The notes: generated by a model not told the origin, from the letters alone. Positions 7,037 to 15,306 are shown, counted from the stretch's first letter. The stretch: 34,067 bases of DNA from a bacterium (GCA_021811685.1 JAJZNT010000014.1:1-34067); one strand, 5' to 3'. Numbers and translations: made by a program.

Positions 7037-7831
7037 CTAAATTTTGGATACCGGGACTCTTTCAATAGCCTCTTTAGCTCCGGGCATTTGTTCTATGTTT
7101 TGCTTGGCTTTATAAACACCAAGAATGTAGCGGAATAATAACTTTTTATAACCTGGAAGTATATGCGGAGATGCATATCCTCCTTTCAGCATTTCAAGGC
7201 CCGAAATAATAGCTGTCATCTCTTCATCTGCCTCATCCCCCAGAGCAGAATAAGCGGTCATTTTTTGCTCGTCATTCGCTTCTTCTAGTGCTCTATACGT
7301 TGCAACGAGCTCAATTCCATTTAGCACCATAGCTGCTTCACCTACTGGCTTTAGCCGATAAATGTCTGGATGAAGTACCGCTTCTCGGTTGTAAAAATAG
7401 CGCCTGCCTCCGACGAAAGGAACCGGTAGTGCCGGAGGGGTTTTCATTTTTAGTTGGCACTCTAACGGCTTAAGCTTATCAGGAGTTCTTTGCTTTGCCG
7501 ATGTATTGTCAGCTGTTAATACCCAACCCGCCAGCTGGTTACTTGAGTCAAAAATACCGGTAAAACGCGGCCGTTTATAAAGCTGGTTGGGGTTAAATTC
7601 CCTCACAAGACTTGGGTCTATGCGACCGTCGCGGTAAGACTCAAAGTCTCCCCACTTGACTATAATATCGGCCCTCTCCTGCCCGTCTTTTGGTAAAAGT
7701 GCACGTATGGATTCACGGTGGATCCCGTGAGCGGCTGTCCAAACCTCGTCCGGAACTTCAGCAGTATCCCAGATTACCAGCTTGTATCCTTCGGTATGAT
7801 TAAAGTCAAAACGAGGACCGGTTTCAGACAT
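7037..7831 (-). CDS. Unknown 264-aa soluble protein
   Basis: I do not recognise the family. The protein is soluble, without a signal peptide or TM segment. The middle part (YKRPRFTGIFD, then LAGWVLTADN) has the strand-turn-strand look of a GNAT-like fold, but no acetyl-CoA loop (Q/RxxGxG/A) is visible, so I do not assign it. The C-terminal third is helical (about residues 165-264). A weak GGAAG lies before the ATG and a TAGAAT -10 lies further upstream. It follows the 7903-8583 gene by 71 nt on the same strand; the two may be a lineage-specific pair. Confidence 0.6.
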   Translation of the reverse strand: MSETGPRFDFNHTEGYKLVIWDTAEVPDEVWTAAHGIHRESIRALLPKDGQERADIIVKWGDFESYRDGRIDPSLVREFNPNQLYKRPRFTGIFDSSNQLAGWVLTADNTSAKQRTPDKLKPLECQLKMKTPPALPVPFVGGRRYFYNREAVLHPDIYRLKPVGEAAMVLNGIELVATYRALEEANDEQKMTAYSALGDEADEEMTAIISGLEMLKGGYASPHILPGYKKLLFRYILGVYKAKQNIEQMPGAKEAIERVPVSKI

Positions 7832-7902
7832 AAAACTTCCTATAATTAAGTGTATTCTACAATAATTAACAAGTAATTACAAGTATCTTGCGCTGAATTA
7901 AT

Positions 7903-8583
7903 TTAGGATGCCTCATTTGTTCTGACGTAGTAAGGTGCCACTCCTAGCTTATTGGCTTCGACAAATAATGTGTGCATAATTTGCGGTTCGGAGAAAGACT
8001 CTGGAACTTCGGGTCGTGATCTAAGATAATTTCCCAACGCTATATTGGCGTCAAAGCAAGTGCCCTTAAACACTTTAACCTTAACTTCATCTGAATCAAC
8101 TACAGCAGGAATATAGCCTTCGGGGAGCAGCGAAACTATTTGGTCGTCGGGCGCAGTTCTTGTTAAGTCCGGCTTTCCTACTAAGTGTAGAAGTTTACCG
8201 CTTCCGCAATCCACGTAGGTGCCGCTAACATTTACGGAGCTTCCTCTAAGTCTAAATAGTCCGTATTTATATAGCTGGAATTCTTCAATATTAAAAGAGT
8301 AAGGCAACTGCTCTGTCTCTGCCGCCCTATATAGCCTTTGCTTACCCTTTTTACTAAGTCCTGTCGCCGAGTGTTTTAGCTTATCTATTTCTTTGCAGAG
8401 CTTGGCGTTTATTTCCAGTCGGGAGTATTCATGATGTATGGCTCGGTGAAGTGCCAGGTAAGGTAGCTGACTCCAACGGTCTGCCTGGCTGAGCACATAC
8501 TGTCTAATTTCGTCGGCGTTAACCGGGCTATTGGTAGTGGGTGTCGAGAGAGCTTCGAACCCGGGCTTTGTTTCTACAGACAT
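7903..8583 (-). CDS. Unknown 226-aa soluble protein
   Basis: I do not recognise the family. It is soluble, with a disordered Pro/Thr-rich N-terminus (about 1-22), a helical region with HRAIHHEYSRLE (about 44-56) and a β-rich region with TYVDCGSGKLLHLVGKPD near the middle. Its start ATG has a good SD (AAGGA, 6-7 nt). It is the first gene of the minus-strand run reading toward the ABC exporter and is divergent from the MMPL transporter; the 257-nt spacer between them is rich in inverted repeats. Confidence 0.6.
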   Translation of the reverse strand: MSVETKPGFEALSTPTTNSPVNADEIRQYVLSQADRWSQLPYLALHRAIHHEYSRLEINAKLCKEIDKLKHSATGLSKKGKQRLYRAAETEQLPYSFNIEEFQLYKYGLFRLRGSSVNVSGTYVDCGSGKLLHLVGKPDLTRTAPDDQIVSLLPEGYIPAVVDSDEVKVKVFKGTCFDANIALGNYLRSRPEVPESFSEPQIMHTLFVEANKLGVAPYYVRTNEAS

Positions 8584-8840
8584 AAGTAATCCTTTTAAAT
8601 CAATCTTAAAACGTGTTTAAGGTAGCCCGCCCTAAATTAGGATTAATGCGATTAGCTTTATAAATCCTAATATACTAACCAATTATTCATATTCAAGCAT
8701 GCTGGTTAAGATATGGCAACAAAATCCTAAGTGGTAATATTTTGTCTTGCCCTCGTAACCGCTGAACTGTAGACTGAATTATAAATATGACAAAAACTTA
8801 TCTTATGATGCGCTTATTCAACCTGTTAGGGGATATCTAA
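8584..8840. promoter_or_regulatory. Dyad-rich divergent promoter region upstream of the MMPL gene
   Basis: The 257-nt spacer separates divergent genes. ATTAGGATT at 8636-8644 and AATCCTAAT at 8663-8671 form a perfect 9-bp inverted repeat with an 18-nt loop. The half-site AATCCTAA recurs at 8723-8730. TAACCA at 8676-8681 and TGGTTA at 8703-8708 form another dyad. A TATAAA at 8780-8785 is a plausible -10 for the MMPL gene, giving a leader of about 50 nt. The MMPL GTG start is preceded by AGGGG at 8828-8832 with 8 nt spacing. A 17-codon frame from ATG 8787 ends with TAA directly against that GTG. Confidence 0.45.
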
Positions 8841-11162
8841 GTGCCCTTAAAAGCTAAGCAAGAAAACAATACCCCAGATGAGGAACACCGAGGATTTAGA
8901 TTGTTTAAGGCGATCGGTAGCTTTTCGGTACGTTTTCGCTGGCTGGTGTTGATTTTTTGGATTGCTGGCGCTTTTCTCTCGGTTCATTTCTTGCCTTCTC
9001 TGTCCAGCGTCACCCTGTCTAACAACGCCAAGTTCTTGCCGGCCAGTGCGCCTAGTGAAAAAGCTAATACACTGGCATCCGTTTTTGGTATAAATAACAC
9101 TGAACCAATTCCGATTATTGTGGCTAGAAATAACGGCCAGTTAAGCGCTTCAGACCAGCAGGTCATAACTAAGATCGATAATGCCCTATCTGGCAGTAGT
9201 TATGTTCAGAGGGTGGAGGATAGGGGGCGCTCCCCTGACGGACAGGCCGATGAGCTAGTGGTACTGGCTAAAGATCAAGTCAGCGCCAGTCCGGATGCAT
9301 TAATCAGTTCGCTGAGAGCTGCCATTACTAAGGTGGTTTTGCCTGCGGGGCTTCAAGTGCATCTGGCTGGAGATATTGCAACTTCGGTAGATAACAGTAA
9401 GAGCTCAAATAGCTCCAATAGTCAGATTGAAATATTCTCGGCAATATTTATTATCGTGTTATTGGTTCTGATTTTCAGGGCGCCACTGGCTCCTTTAATT
9501 ACCCTGCTTCCGCCGCTTTTAGTAGTAACCATTGCCGGGCCATTAATTGCCGAAGCCAGTAAAGCAGGACTAAAAGTCTCGGCGATTGCTCAGCTATTGC
9601 TAACAGTCCTAGTAATTGGTGCGGGAACAGATTACGGTCTGTTCTTGATCTTTAGAACTAAGGAAGAACTGCGTGGCGGTTTAAGTGGCCGAGAAGCGGT
9701 AGTTAAGGCGCTTAGCCGGGTCGGAGAATCAATAACTTTTTCCGCAGCTACGGTCATCGCAGCACTGCTGTCATTACTGCTTGCCACCTTTGAAATATAT
9801 TCCGATCTAGCAGTACCTCTGGCTATAGGTATTGGGTTGATGTTGCTTGCCGGAACTACTCTACTGCCGGCTTTAGTGGCCATTTTCGGCCGGGCGGTCT
9901 TTTGGCCGGGCAATGTCAAAGCTGGTACTAAAAAGTCGGGCCTTTGGGGCAGCATTGCCTCCAGGGTAGTTCAGCATCCGTGGCCGACTTTAATAGCGGG
10001 GGTGATAGTTTTTGGCGGTCTGGCAATAGCTATTAATGGATATAAGTCAGGAGGATTTGCCGGTAATGTTACGGCTCCTGCCGGCTCCGACTCTGCAGCC
10101 GGCAATGCACTCTTAGCGGCCCATTTTCCTAAAACTTCAGCTAATCCTACGGCTCTGCTCTACGTTCTTAAGGAACCAGTTTGGCAGGACCCCTCTCCCG
10201 TTATTGCCGCTCAGCATATGCTTGAGCATGAGTCGGAGTTTACCAAGGTTAACGGTCTACTCAATCCTAATGGCTTCAGCTTAAGCGAGGCCGAGCTAGT
10301 TACCCTATACCACAAGCTTGGTCCGCCCAGTAACCGTATGCCTATTACGCCCGGACCGGGAGTTAAGGTTCCTGCCCGCATTTATGAAGCCTATCGTTCA
10401 CTTGCTAATTTTATAGGTCCGGACGGTAAAACTATTGAGTTTGTTGTAGGACTAAGTGCGGGTAATCCGCGTGGTACAGCTGCGCTTCAGGCGGTACCGA
10501 GTATTCGTAATCAGGCAGGCCAGGTAGCCAGGGCTATTGGCGCGGTTAGCTACGGCGTTGCGGGCCCCGCACCGACTCTTTACGACATCAGCAACATTTC
10601 CAGTAATGATTTAAAGCGGGTTATTCCGGTTGCTATTGTGGTTATCGGGTTGTTGCTCGCCGTCTTAATGCGCAGTCTGGTTGCTCCTCTGTACCTAATT
10701 GCTTCAGTAGCTATATCCTATCTTGCGGCACTCGGTTTAGTAACCCTGGTGTTTTTAGATATAGGCCATGGTAGCGGCATTGTCTTTTTACTGCCGTTTT
10801 TGATGTTTATTTTCCTGCTGGCTCTCGGAGAAGACTATAACATCTTAGTTATGACCCGGATTAGAGAAGAGGCTCATGGCCTACCGCTCAAAAAAGCCGT
10901 GGCCCGGGCGCTCACAACTACCGGAACAACAGTTACTTCGGCCGGGTTGGTTTTAGCCGGAACCTTCGCAATTTTAGCAATTGTAGGCGGGCGTTCCGGC
11001 GGCAGCGAGATAGTGGATATCGGCTGGGGTCTAGCTCTAGGTATCTTAATGGACACTTTCTTGGTCAGGACACTGCTGGTACCGTCAGTGGTTGTATTGC
11101 TTGACCGCTGGAACTGGTGGCCAAGCAAACACGGCAGCTGGGTGAATGAGGACAAGGACTAG
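8841..11162 (+). CDS. MMPL/RND-family transporter, 773 aa
   Basis: It belongs to the MMPL branch of the RND superfamily (lipid or drug export, proton driven) in the cytoplasmic membrane. It has the duplicated 6+6 TM plan: TM1 at about 35-55, an extracytoplasmic loop of about 130 residues, TM2-6 at about 190-350, TM7 near 380-400, a second large loop of about 180 residues, then TM8-12 to about 755. The TM4 motif GAGTDYGLFLIFR and its TM10 counterpart GEDYNILVMTR are both intact, as expected for proton relay. The GTG start is set by AGGGG 8 nt upstream. It ends 22 nt from the convergent cupin gene. The substrate is unknown. Confidence 0.93.
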   Translation: MPLKAKQENNTPDEEHRGFRLFKAIGSFSVRFRWLVLIFWIAGAFLSVHFLPSLSSVTLSNNAKFLPASAPSEKANTLASVFGINNTEPIPIIVARNNGQLSASDQQVITKIDNALSGSSYVQRVEDRGRSPDGQADELVVLAKDQVSASPDALISSLRAAITKVVLPAGLQVHLAGDIATSVDNSKSSNSSNSQIEIFSAIFIIVLLVLIFRAPLAPLITLLPPLLVVTIAGPLIAEASKAGLKVSAIAQLLLTVLVIGAGTDYGLFLIFRTKEELRGGLSGREAVVKALSRVGESITFSAATVIAALLSLLLATFEIYSDLAVPLAIGIGLMLLAGTTLLPALVAIFGRAVFWPGNVKAGTKKSGLWGSIASRVVQHPWPTLIAGVIVFGGLAIAINGYKSGGFAGNVTAPAGSDSAAGNALLAAHFPKTSANPTALLYVLKEPVWQDPSPVIAAQHMLEHESEFTKVNGLLNPNGFSLSEAELVTLYHKLGPPSNRMPITPGPGVKVPARIYEAYRSLANFIGPDGKTIEFVVGLSAGNPRGTAALQAVPSIRNQAGQVARAIGAVSYGVAGPAPTLYDISNISSNDLKRVIPVAIVVIGLLLAVLMRSLVAPLYLIASVAISYLAALGLVTLVFLDIGHGSGIVFLLPFLMFIFLLALGEDYNILVMTRIREEAHGLPLKKAVARALTTTGTTVTSAGLVLAGTFAILAIVGGRSGGSEIVDIGWGLALGILMDTFLVRTLLVPSVVVLLDRWNWWPSKHGSWVNEDKD

Positions 11163-11184
11163 CAGGCTTTATTTAACTCGGTAG

Positions 11185-11583
11185 CTACTCGCTGGTAGTG
11201 CCGTCAAACTCTTCATTGCTTGTTTCGGCATCTTGTTTGGTTTGATGGACAGTTCGATCCATATGATGTGCAGGAGAGTAGATCGTGTAGAGCTTAAGCG
11301 GCTTTAGTGATGAGGTGTTAACTACGTTATGTTTTGCTCCTGCGGGAACCACCACCGCATGTCCTGCGGTAATCGTATATTCATGCCCGTCAATAATGAC
11401 TTTGCCTTCACCCAGCTCAAAACGCAAAAATTGATCGTTTGCCGGGTGTGTCTCCAAACCAATTTCGTTTCCCGGAGGGATATTCATTAAGACCAGCTGA
11501 GAGTGCTTGCCGGTATAGATGACTCTTCTAAAATCCGTATTTTGCAGAGTTTGTTTTTCAATATCCCCAGAAAAGCCCTTCAT
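11185..11583 (-). CDS. Single-domain cupin protein
   Basis: This 132-aa β-barrel protein belongs to the small conserved cupin group with the pattern PGNEIGLETHPANDQFLRFE. Cupin motif 1 has E and H (GLETH) in place of the usual HxH, plus Gln; motif 2 has PAGAKHNVVN with the metal His. This supports metal binding, but the reaction is unknown. A strong SD (AAGGAG, 5 nt) precedes the ATG and a TATAGT lies about 20 nt further upstream. It follows the metal-importer permease by 74 nt on the same strand, but its own promoter-like sequence suggests independent expression. Confidence 0.82.
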   Translation of the reverse strand: MKGFSGDIEKQTLQNTDFRRVIYTGKHSQLVLMNIPPGNEIGLETHPANDQFLRFELGEGKVIIDGHEYTITAGHAVVVPAGAKHNVVNTSSLKPLKLYTIYSPAHHMDRTVHQTKQDAETSNEEFDGTTSE

Positions 11584-11657
11584 AAGTTCTCCTTTAGTTT
11601 TACTAACTATAAAGATATCCCTATTTGCTTATGCGCGCTGTATGTTAATTTGCTTTG

Positions 11658-12512
11658 CTAGGTTTTTGGGATGAGGCGTGATCCGATGTAAATAATGAAA
11701 GCTGCACTGACAATGAAGAAACTTACCGGGTAGGACACGTAGTAAGAAACGAACAGCCCCAGCCAGGTTACAAGTAGCGAGATGGCTACGGATAAGATAA
11801 TTCCTTGTTTCGGCCGGCTAGCTAGGTGCTGGGCGGTTGCCGCCGGTGTTACCATTAAGGCGAAAATCAGCAACACTCCTACAACCTGAACGGCTATGGA
11901 GGTGGCCACGGCTAGCAGCAGCATAAAGCCTATACTGAGCGCTAAGATGGAGATGCCTTTAGCTTCTGCAACATCCTCATCAAGCGAAGTAAACAATAGT
12001 CGTCTATATAACAGGGCGGCAGCTAGTAAGATAAACACCCCGGCCACTAGTGTTATATAGACGTCGTCTATGCTGATTCCCAGTATTTCGCCGAATAGTA
12101 GAGAATAGGCTTCGGTGGCATAACCTTTATACAGGCTGATAAACAATACACCTAGCCCAAGCATAAAGGCCAGAACCGTACCGATTTGCACATCCCGCGC
12201 AGCGGCTTTACGTCCGAGAGCCGCCATCGCCAGACTACCTCCCGAGGTAAAGGCTAGCAATCCATAAAGCGGATTAACGCCAATTAGTGCGGCCCCGGCT
12301 GCCCCGGCAAAGCCGACATGTGATAATGCGTGGGCGGCAAATGACAAACGGCGGATTACTACGAAATAGCCGATTACTCCGGCTACGATCGCAACTATGG
12401 TACCGGCTTCAAATGCGTGCTGCATAAACGCATATTGCCACATTGATCTGAAATCGCTGACCAGGTTCCAGCTAAAGGCTGAGGCAGTTGTATTGATTAG
12501 GCTATGAAGCAT
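11658..12512 (-). CDS. Zn/Mn ABC importer permease (ABC-3 family)
   Basis: This is the membrane subunit of a Zn/Mn-type metal importer (ZnuB/MntB family). The 284-aa chain has about eight to nine hydrophobic segments, with family features such as the IRRLSFAAHALSHVGFAG segment (coupling/metal path region), AAARDVQIGTVLAF and VTPAATAQHLA. Its start overlaps the end of the ATPase gene by 11 nt, and GAGGAGG lies 9 nt before the ATG, so the two are translationally linked. It acts with the ATPase and the binding protein encoded upstream. Confidence 0.92.
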   Translation of the reverse strand: MLHSLINTTASAFSWNLVSDFRSMWQYAFMQHAFEAGTIVAIVAGVIGYFVVIRRLSFAAHALSHVGFAGAAGAALIGVNPLYGLLAFTSGGSLAMAALGRKAAARDVQIGTVLAFMLGLGVLFISLYKGYATEAYSLLFGEILGISIDDVYITLVAGVFILLAAALLYRRLLFTSLDEDVAEAKGISILALSIGFMLLLAVATSIAVQVVGVLLIFALMVTPAATAQHLASRPKQGIILSVAISLLVTWLGLFVSYYVSYPVSFFIVSAAFIIYIGSRLIPKT

Positions 12513-13293
12513 GGTGCATGGCCTCCTCTACTCCTAGTACCGCTAGGCGCCCCTTACTGTCGCGCAAAACTTCAATTGGCGCCTCGTAAAGATCAGATAA
12601 GGAATCGCTGGTGACTACGGTATCGACCTTGCCGCTGGCGATTTTACCGTTGGCGATATAGATTATCCTGTCGACTACCGGCAGCAGGGGGTTAATGTCG
12701 TGGGCTATAAGAATTACTGCCATGTTATTTTCTTTGGCTATCTTTTGCACTAACCTGATTAACTCTGTTTCGCGCCTAATGTCTAAGTTGGCTAGCGGCT
12801 CATCTAATAGCAGCAAATCAGGTTTACCGACCAGGGCTTGGGCCAGGAATATCCGTTGCTGTTCACCGCCGGACAATTGATTAAGGCGCTTATGGGCTAG
12901 ACCGAGAGCGTCAACATGTTCCAAGGCTTTTAGCGCCTGCTTTTTTTCTTTGGACGCTTGAGCCGGCAATGAAAAACCCCACTTGTTACCGGAAATACCC
13001 ATTAGTACGTATTCAAGCGCCTGGATTTTGGTCTCTGCGTCAATTGTTCTACGCTGTGGGACATAGCCGATGCGCGGACTACCTCTTTCCGGTTGTTTAG
13101 CAAAGATAGATAGCTTGCCACTTAGGGGTATTTCTAACCCGAGCAATAATCTAAACAGAGTGGTCTTGCCTGCTCCGTTAGCACCTAGCAGGCCAATAAA
13201 CTCGCCTTTTTCTACTACGAAGTTAGCATCCTGCCAAATTGCCTTGGACTTATATCCTGCAGACAGGCTTTCCGCTCTAATCAGTTCTGCCAT
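12502..13293 (-). CDS. Zn/Mn ABC importer ATPase
   Basis: It is the cytosolic ATP-binding subunit of the metal importer. Motifs are complete: Walker A GANGAGKTT at about 37-45, Q-loop GYVPQ at 76-80, signature LSGGEQQR at 140-147, Walker B LLLLDEP at about 160-166, and the switch His in LIAHDINPLLP. The short conserved GYVPQRRTIDAE segment is typical of ZnuC/MntA-type proteins. The ATG has a strong SD (GGAGGGG, 7 nt). It sits between the binding-protein gene (14 nt away) and the overlapping permease gene. Confidence 0.94.
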   Translation of the reverse strand: MAELIRAESLSAGYKSKAIWQDANFVVEKGEFIGLLGANGAGKTTLFRLLLGLEIPLSGKLSIFAKQPERGSPRIGYVPQRRTIDAETKIQALEYVLMGISGNKWGFSLPAQASKEKKQALKALEHVDALGLAHKRLNQLSGGEQQRIFLAQALVGKPDLLLLDEPLANLDIRRETELIRLVQKIAKENNMAVILIAHDINPLLPVVDRIIYIANGKIASGKVDTVVTSDSLSDLYEAPIEVLRDSKGRLAVLGVEEAMHHAS

Positions 13294-13307
13294 TAATTTG
13301 CCCCTCC

Positions 13308-14222
13308 CTAGCCATTACCTAGCGCATTTTTAATTTTAGTAACCTCGATGCTCATCCAACTTTGAAAACTTGAGTTTGGCGGCTGAATAGTTTCGCTTAC
13401 ACCGACAACGGGGATGTTATGTTCTTGTGCCAGTTGTTTCATACTGAGTGTCAGCGGAGTAACTGTTTGCGTATTATAGACTAGAAGTTTCACCGTGTTG
13501 TTGGTTAATTGCTGTTCAAAGGTTACCACACTGCTTGCCGGAGGATCATTGCCTTCACTGACAGCCTGCATAAACGCTTTGGGCGAGACTAGGTTCAAGC
13601 CGCTGGCGCTAGCGAGGTAACTAAAGATATCTTCTGTAGCCGCCACCTTTACTCCTCCGTAATTTCGTTTAATTAATGAAATGATGTTTTGATAATCGTT
13701 TAGAGAAGCCTTAAGTGTCACGAAGTTACCAACAAAATAGCTCTTATCCCGGGGATCCAGACTGATCAGGTCCTGCTCCATTTTAGCTAACACTGTATTG
13801 ACGTAAGCGGGGCTGTACCAGAAATGCGGATTAGAACCGTTCTTTTTTTGGAGTAAGCTGGCTACGTTTAGGACTTTGCGTCCTGATGTCGGGTTGGCAT
13901 TGAGCAGGTTGTTCGCCCAGCTATCATAACCGGCGCCGTTAATAACCACGTAGCTGGCTTGAGCAAAAACCCTTGCGTCAGTTGTATTGCTTTCATACTC
14001 ATGCGGGTCAGCATTAGGATCGGTTACTATAGAGGTCACCTGAACTTTTGAGCCTCCTATCTGAGACAGCAGACTTCCCCAAAAGTTTTCAGCGGCTACG
14101 GCTATCATTGGCGTTTTAGATGAAAGTTTGGGCTTATTGCTTAAGCCTAAAAACACTAAGCCGGCAACTATTATAAGGAGTAGTGCCGTCGAAATAACCC
14201 AGTATATCTTTTTGCTTTTCAC
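13308..14222 (-). CDS. Zn/Mn-type metal-binding protein of the ABC importer
   Basis: This membrane-anchored solute-binding protein of the A-I (ZnuA/PsaA) family delivers metal to the importer. An N-terminal anchor lies at about residues 7-28; there is no lipobox Cys. Candidate ligands by alignment to the family are H74 (DPHEYE), H133 (NPHFWYSP), E197 (ATEDIF) and E277 (VSETI). The third ligand is acidic, as in Mn-binding PsaA, but the VSETI and YNTQTVTPLT segments fit a subfamily common in Actinobacteria, so Zn versus Mn is open. I choose GTG 14222, which has a TACCAT 6 nt upstream; a TTG at 14258 would add 12 residues. It is the first gene of the importer operon. Confidence 0.85.
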   Translation of the reverse strand: MKSKKIYWVISTALLLIIVAGLVFLGLSNKPKLSSKTPMIAVAAENFWGSLLSQIGGSKVQVTSIVTDPNADPHEYESNTTDARVFAQASYVVINGAGYDSWANNLLNANPTSGRKVLNVASLLQKKNGSNPHFWYSPAYVNTVLAKMEQDLISLDPRDKSYFVGNFVTLKASLNDYQNIISLIKRNYGGVKVAATEDIFSYLASASGLNLVSPKAFMQAVSEGNDPPASSVVTFEQQLTNNTVKLLVYNTQTVTPLTLSMKQLAQEHNIPVVGVSETIQPPNSSFQSWMSIEVTKIKNALGNG

Positions 14223-14262
14223 CTTAGTATGGTAGTGCAGGTTTATGGATATTTGCAAAACT

Positions 14263-14289
14263 GTTGCAACTATTTACAATAATTGCTAC
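14263..14289. promoter_or_regulatory. 27-bp palindrome between fur-like gene and metal importer: candidate Zur/Fur operator
   Basis: Arms GCAAcTATT (14266-14274) and AATAaTTGC (14278-14286) are perfect inverted repeats at 8 of 9 positions each, separated by 3 nt, and outer GT/AC pairs extend the dyad to 27 bp. It covers the -10 (TACAAT, 14275-14280) and the start site of the divergent regulator gene, and lies just upstream of the importer promoter region. A -35 TTGCAA at 14253-14258 is spaced 16 nt from the -10. Size and symmetry suit a Fur/Zur dimer site. The sequence is not the E. coli Fur or Zur consensus. Confidence 0.6.
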
Positions 14290-14721
14290 ATGAGCACAAA
14301 TAATAAAGAGTTGTTTGAGTTAAGCCTAAGGCGCAGAGGCTTTAGTATTACATCGCAGCGCCACATGGTATTTAAAGAATTAATCGGCCAAGAGCCGTTA
14401 TCTATGAGAGAGCTTTATGAACGACTTAGGGGGCAGGTTGATCGTGCCAGTCTCTATAGAATAATTAGTGTCTTTGAAAAGTCCGGCGTGGTTGTAAGAA
14501 TACCGGTTGGTTGGAAGTACAAACTGGAACTATCCGAAGCTTTCAATTACCATCACCATCATATAACCTGTATTAAGTGCAACCGGGTTATACCGATTGA
14601 AGAAGATGAGACCGTTGAGCGTTTAATAAAAGAAGTGAGTGAAAAGCATGCCATATTACCCTTTGCTCATCAATTAGAGATACAGGGCTTTTGCCGGGCG
14701 TGTCGCCCGGCAGATTCTTAA
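14290..14721 (+). CDS. Fur-family metalloregulator (Zur/Fur/Mur type)
   Basis: This 143-aa winged-helix repressor controls metal genes in response to bound metal. The N-terminal DNA-binding domain has ITSQRHMVF and a recognition helix in DRASLYRIISVFEKSG (about 51-66). The C-terminal dimerisation domain has H88-H91 (HHHH) with H127 as candidate sensory ligands, and two CxxC pairs, C94/C97 and C135/C138, for structural zinc. The ATG at 14290 gives the normal family start; a longer frame from 14245 crosses the palindrome and promoter. It is divergent from the metal importer, which points to Zur or Mur function and autoregulation through the shared palindrome. Its last 4 bases overlap a convergent gene. 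Confidence 0.9.
   Translation: MSTNNKELFELSLRRRGFSITSQRHMVFKELIGQEPLSMRELYERLRGQVDRASLYRIISVFEKSGVVVRIPVGWKYKLELSEAFNYHHHHITCIKCNRVIPIEEDETVERLIKEVSEKHAILPFAHQLEIQGFCRACRPADS
14692..14712. terminator. Perfect GC-rich hairpin inside the 3' end of the fur-like gene
   Basis: TGCCGGGCG (14692-14700) pairs perfectly with CGCCCGGCA (14704-14712) around a TGT triloop, within the last codons of the regulator and 6 nt before the convergent gene's stop. Only AGATTCTT follows on the plus strand and AAAAGCCC on the minus strand, so it is a weak intrinsic terminator at best. Placed between two convergent genes that overlap by 4 nt, it may act as a bidirectional end or RNA-stabilising stem. The codons for CRACRPA partly constrain it. 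Confidence 0.4.
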
Positions 14722-15287
14722 GCTTCTAATGGGTCGAGCAGGACGCCGTTTTTAGAAACGGAGGGTTCACTGGATAAATTGCGGTTCCAGCAGCACGGCC
14801 TTCTTTTCCCGGCTTTTAGCTTAGAGATGGCTACTTCGATTCGTCTTTGTCTGGTTTCTTTACTGCCGGTTGAGCGGATCCAGCGTACCCATTCCCAACG
14901 CGCCATGGGAGTGATTTGCTGCCATAGGTCATTTGCTTGACTACTGGTACTAAGCGCCTTTTTCAGGTCAACCGGTAAGGAAGGATTTGGCCATTTCTCG
15001 ACCGCTTTAATTTTGATTTTCAAGTGATCGCCCGGGCTAAGTTTTACTGCCTTTTGCAGGTCCTTATCAATACGGAACCAATGGCTCCAGTTTCCGTCTG
15101 GCTCCAGAGGGGTCTGAAAAGATACCCCGTTTATTATTCCTTCAACCATCGCCTGACCGCGTGACGGAAGTTTGGCGCTAGCAGTCTTCGGCAAACGGAT
15201 AATAATCCAGTCTGCTATGCTGTAGGCGGTAGTTTCAAAGCTGATATCCTGGTAATTCTTACCGGTCTTTTTAGCACTTAAAGCCAT
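14718..15287 (-). CDS. DUF1905 / YdeI-like (OmpD-associated) protein
   Basis: The 189-aa cytosolic protein has two parts. The N-terminal ~100 residues match the DUF1905 β-barrel pattern (ADWIIIRLPKTASAKLPSRGQ, then NGVSFQTPLEPDGNWSHWF and LSPGDHLKI). The C-terminal part has the YdeI/OmpD-associated pattern (MARWEWVRWIRSTGSKETRQRRIEVAISKLKAGKRRPCC). The combination is common in bacteria and of unknown function; a tie to bacteriocin protection was made for one member only. A -10-like TAAGCT ends 6 nt before the ATG, so it may be leaderless. Its stop overlaps the convergent regulator gene by 4 nt. Confidence 0.85.
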   Translation of the reverse strand: MALSAKKTGKNYQDISFETTAYSIADWIIIRLPKTASAKLPSRGQAMVEGIINGVSFQTPLEPDGNWSHWFRIDKDLQKAVKLSPGDHLKIKIKAVEKWPNPSLPVDLKKALSTSSQANDLWQQITPMARWEWVRWIRSTGSKETRQRRIEVAISKLKAGKRRPCCWNRNLSSEPSVSKNGVLLDPLEA

Positions 15288-15306
15288 GATTAAAGCTTAT
15301 CACGGC

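Noticed and set aside
9632-9955. Open frame on the minus strand inside the MMPL gene (also 8984-9166 and 10874-11155)
   Set aside because: Antisense to a long gene with intact family motifs; composition is that of a reversed GC-rich frame, with no RBS.
14692-14712. Hairpin at the fur-like gene end as a strong intrinsic terminator
   Set aside because: Stem is perfect, but neither side has a proper T-tract and the codons constrain the bases; kept only as a weak candidate.
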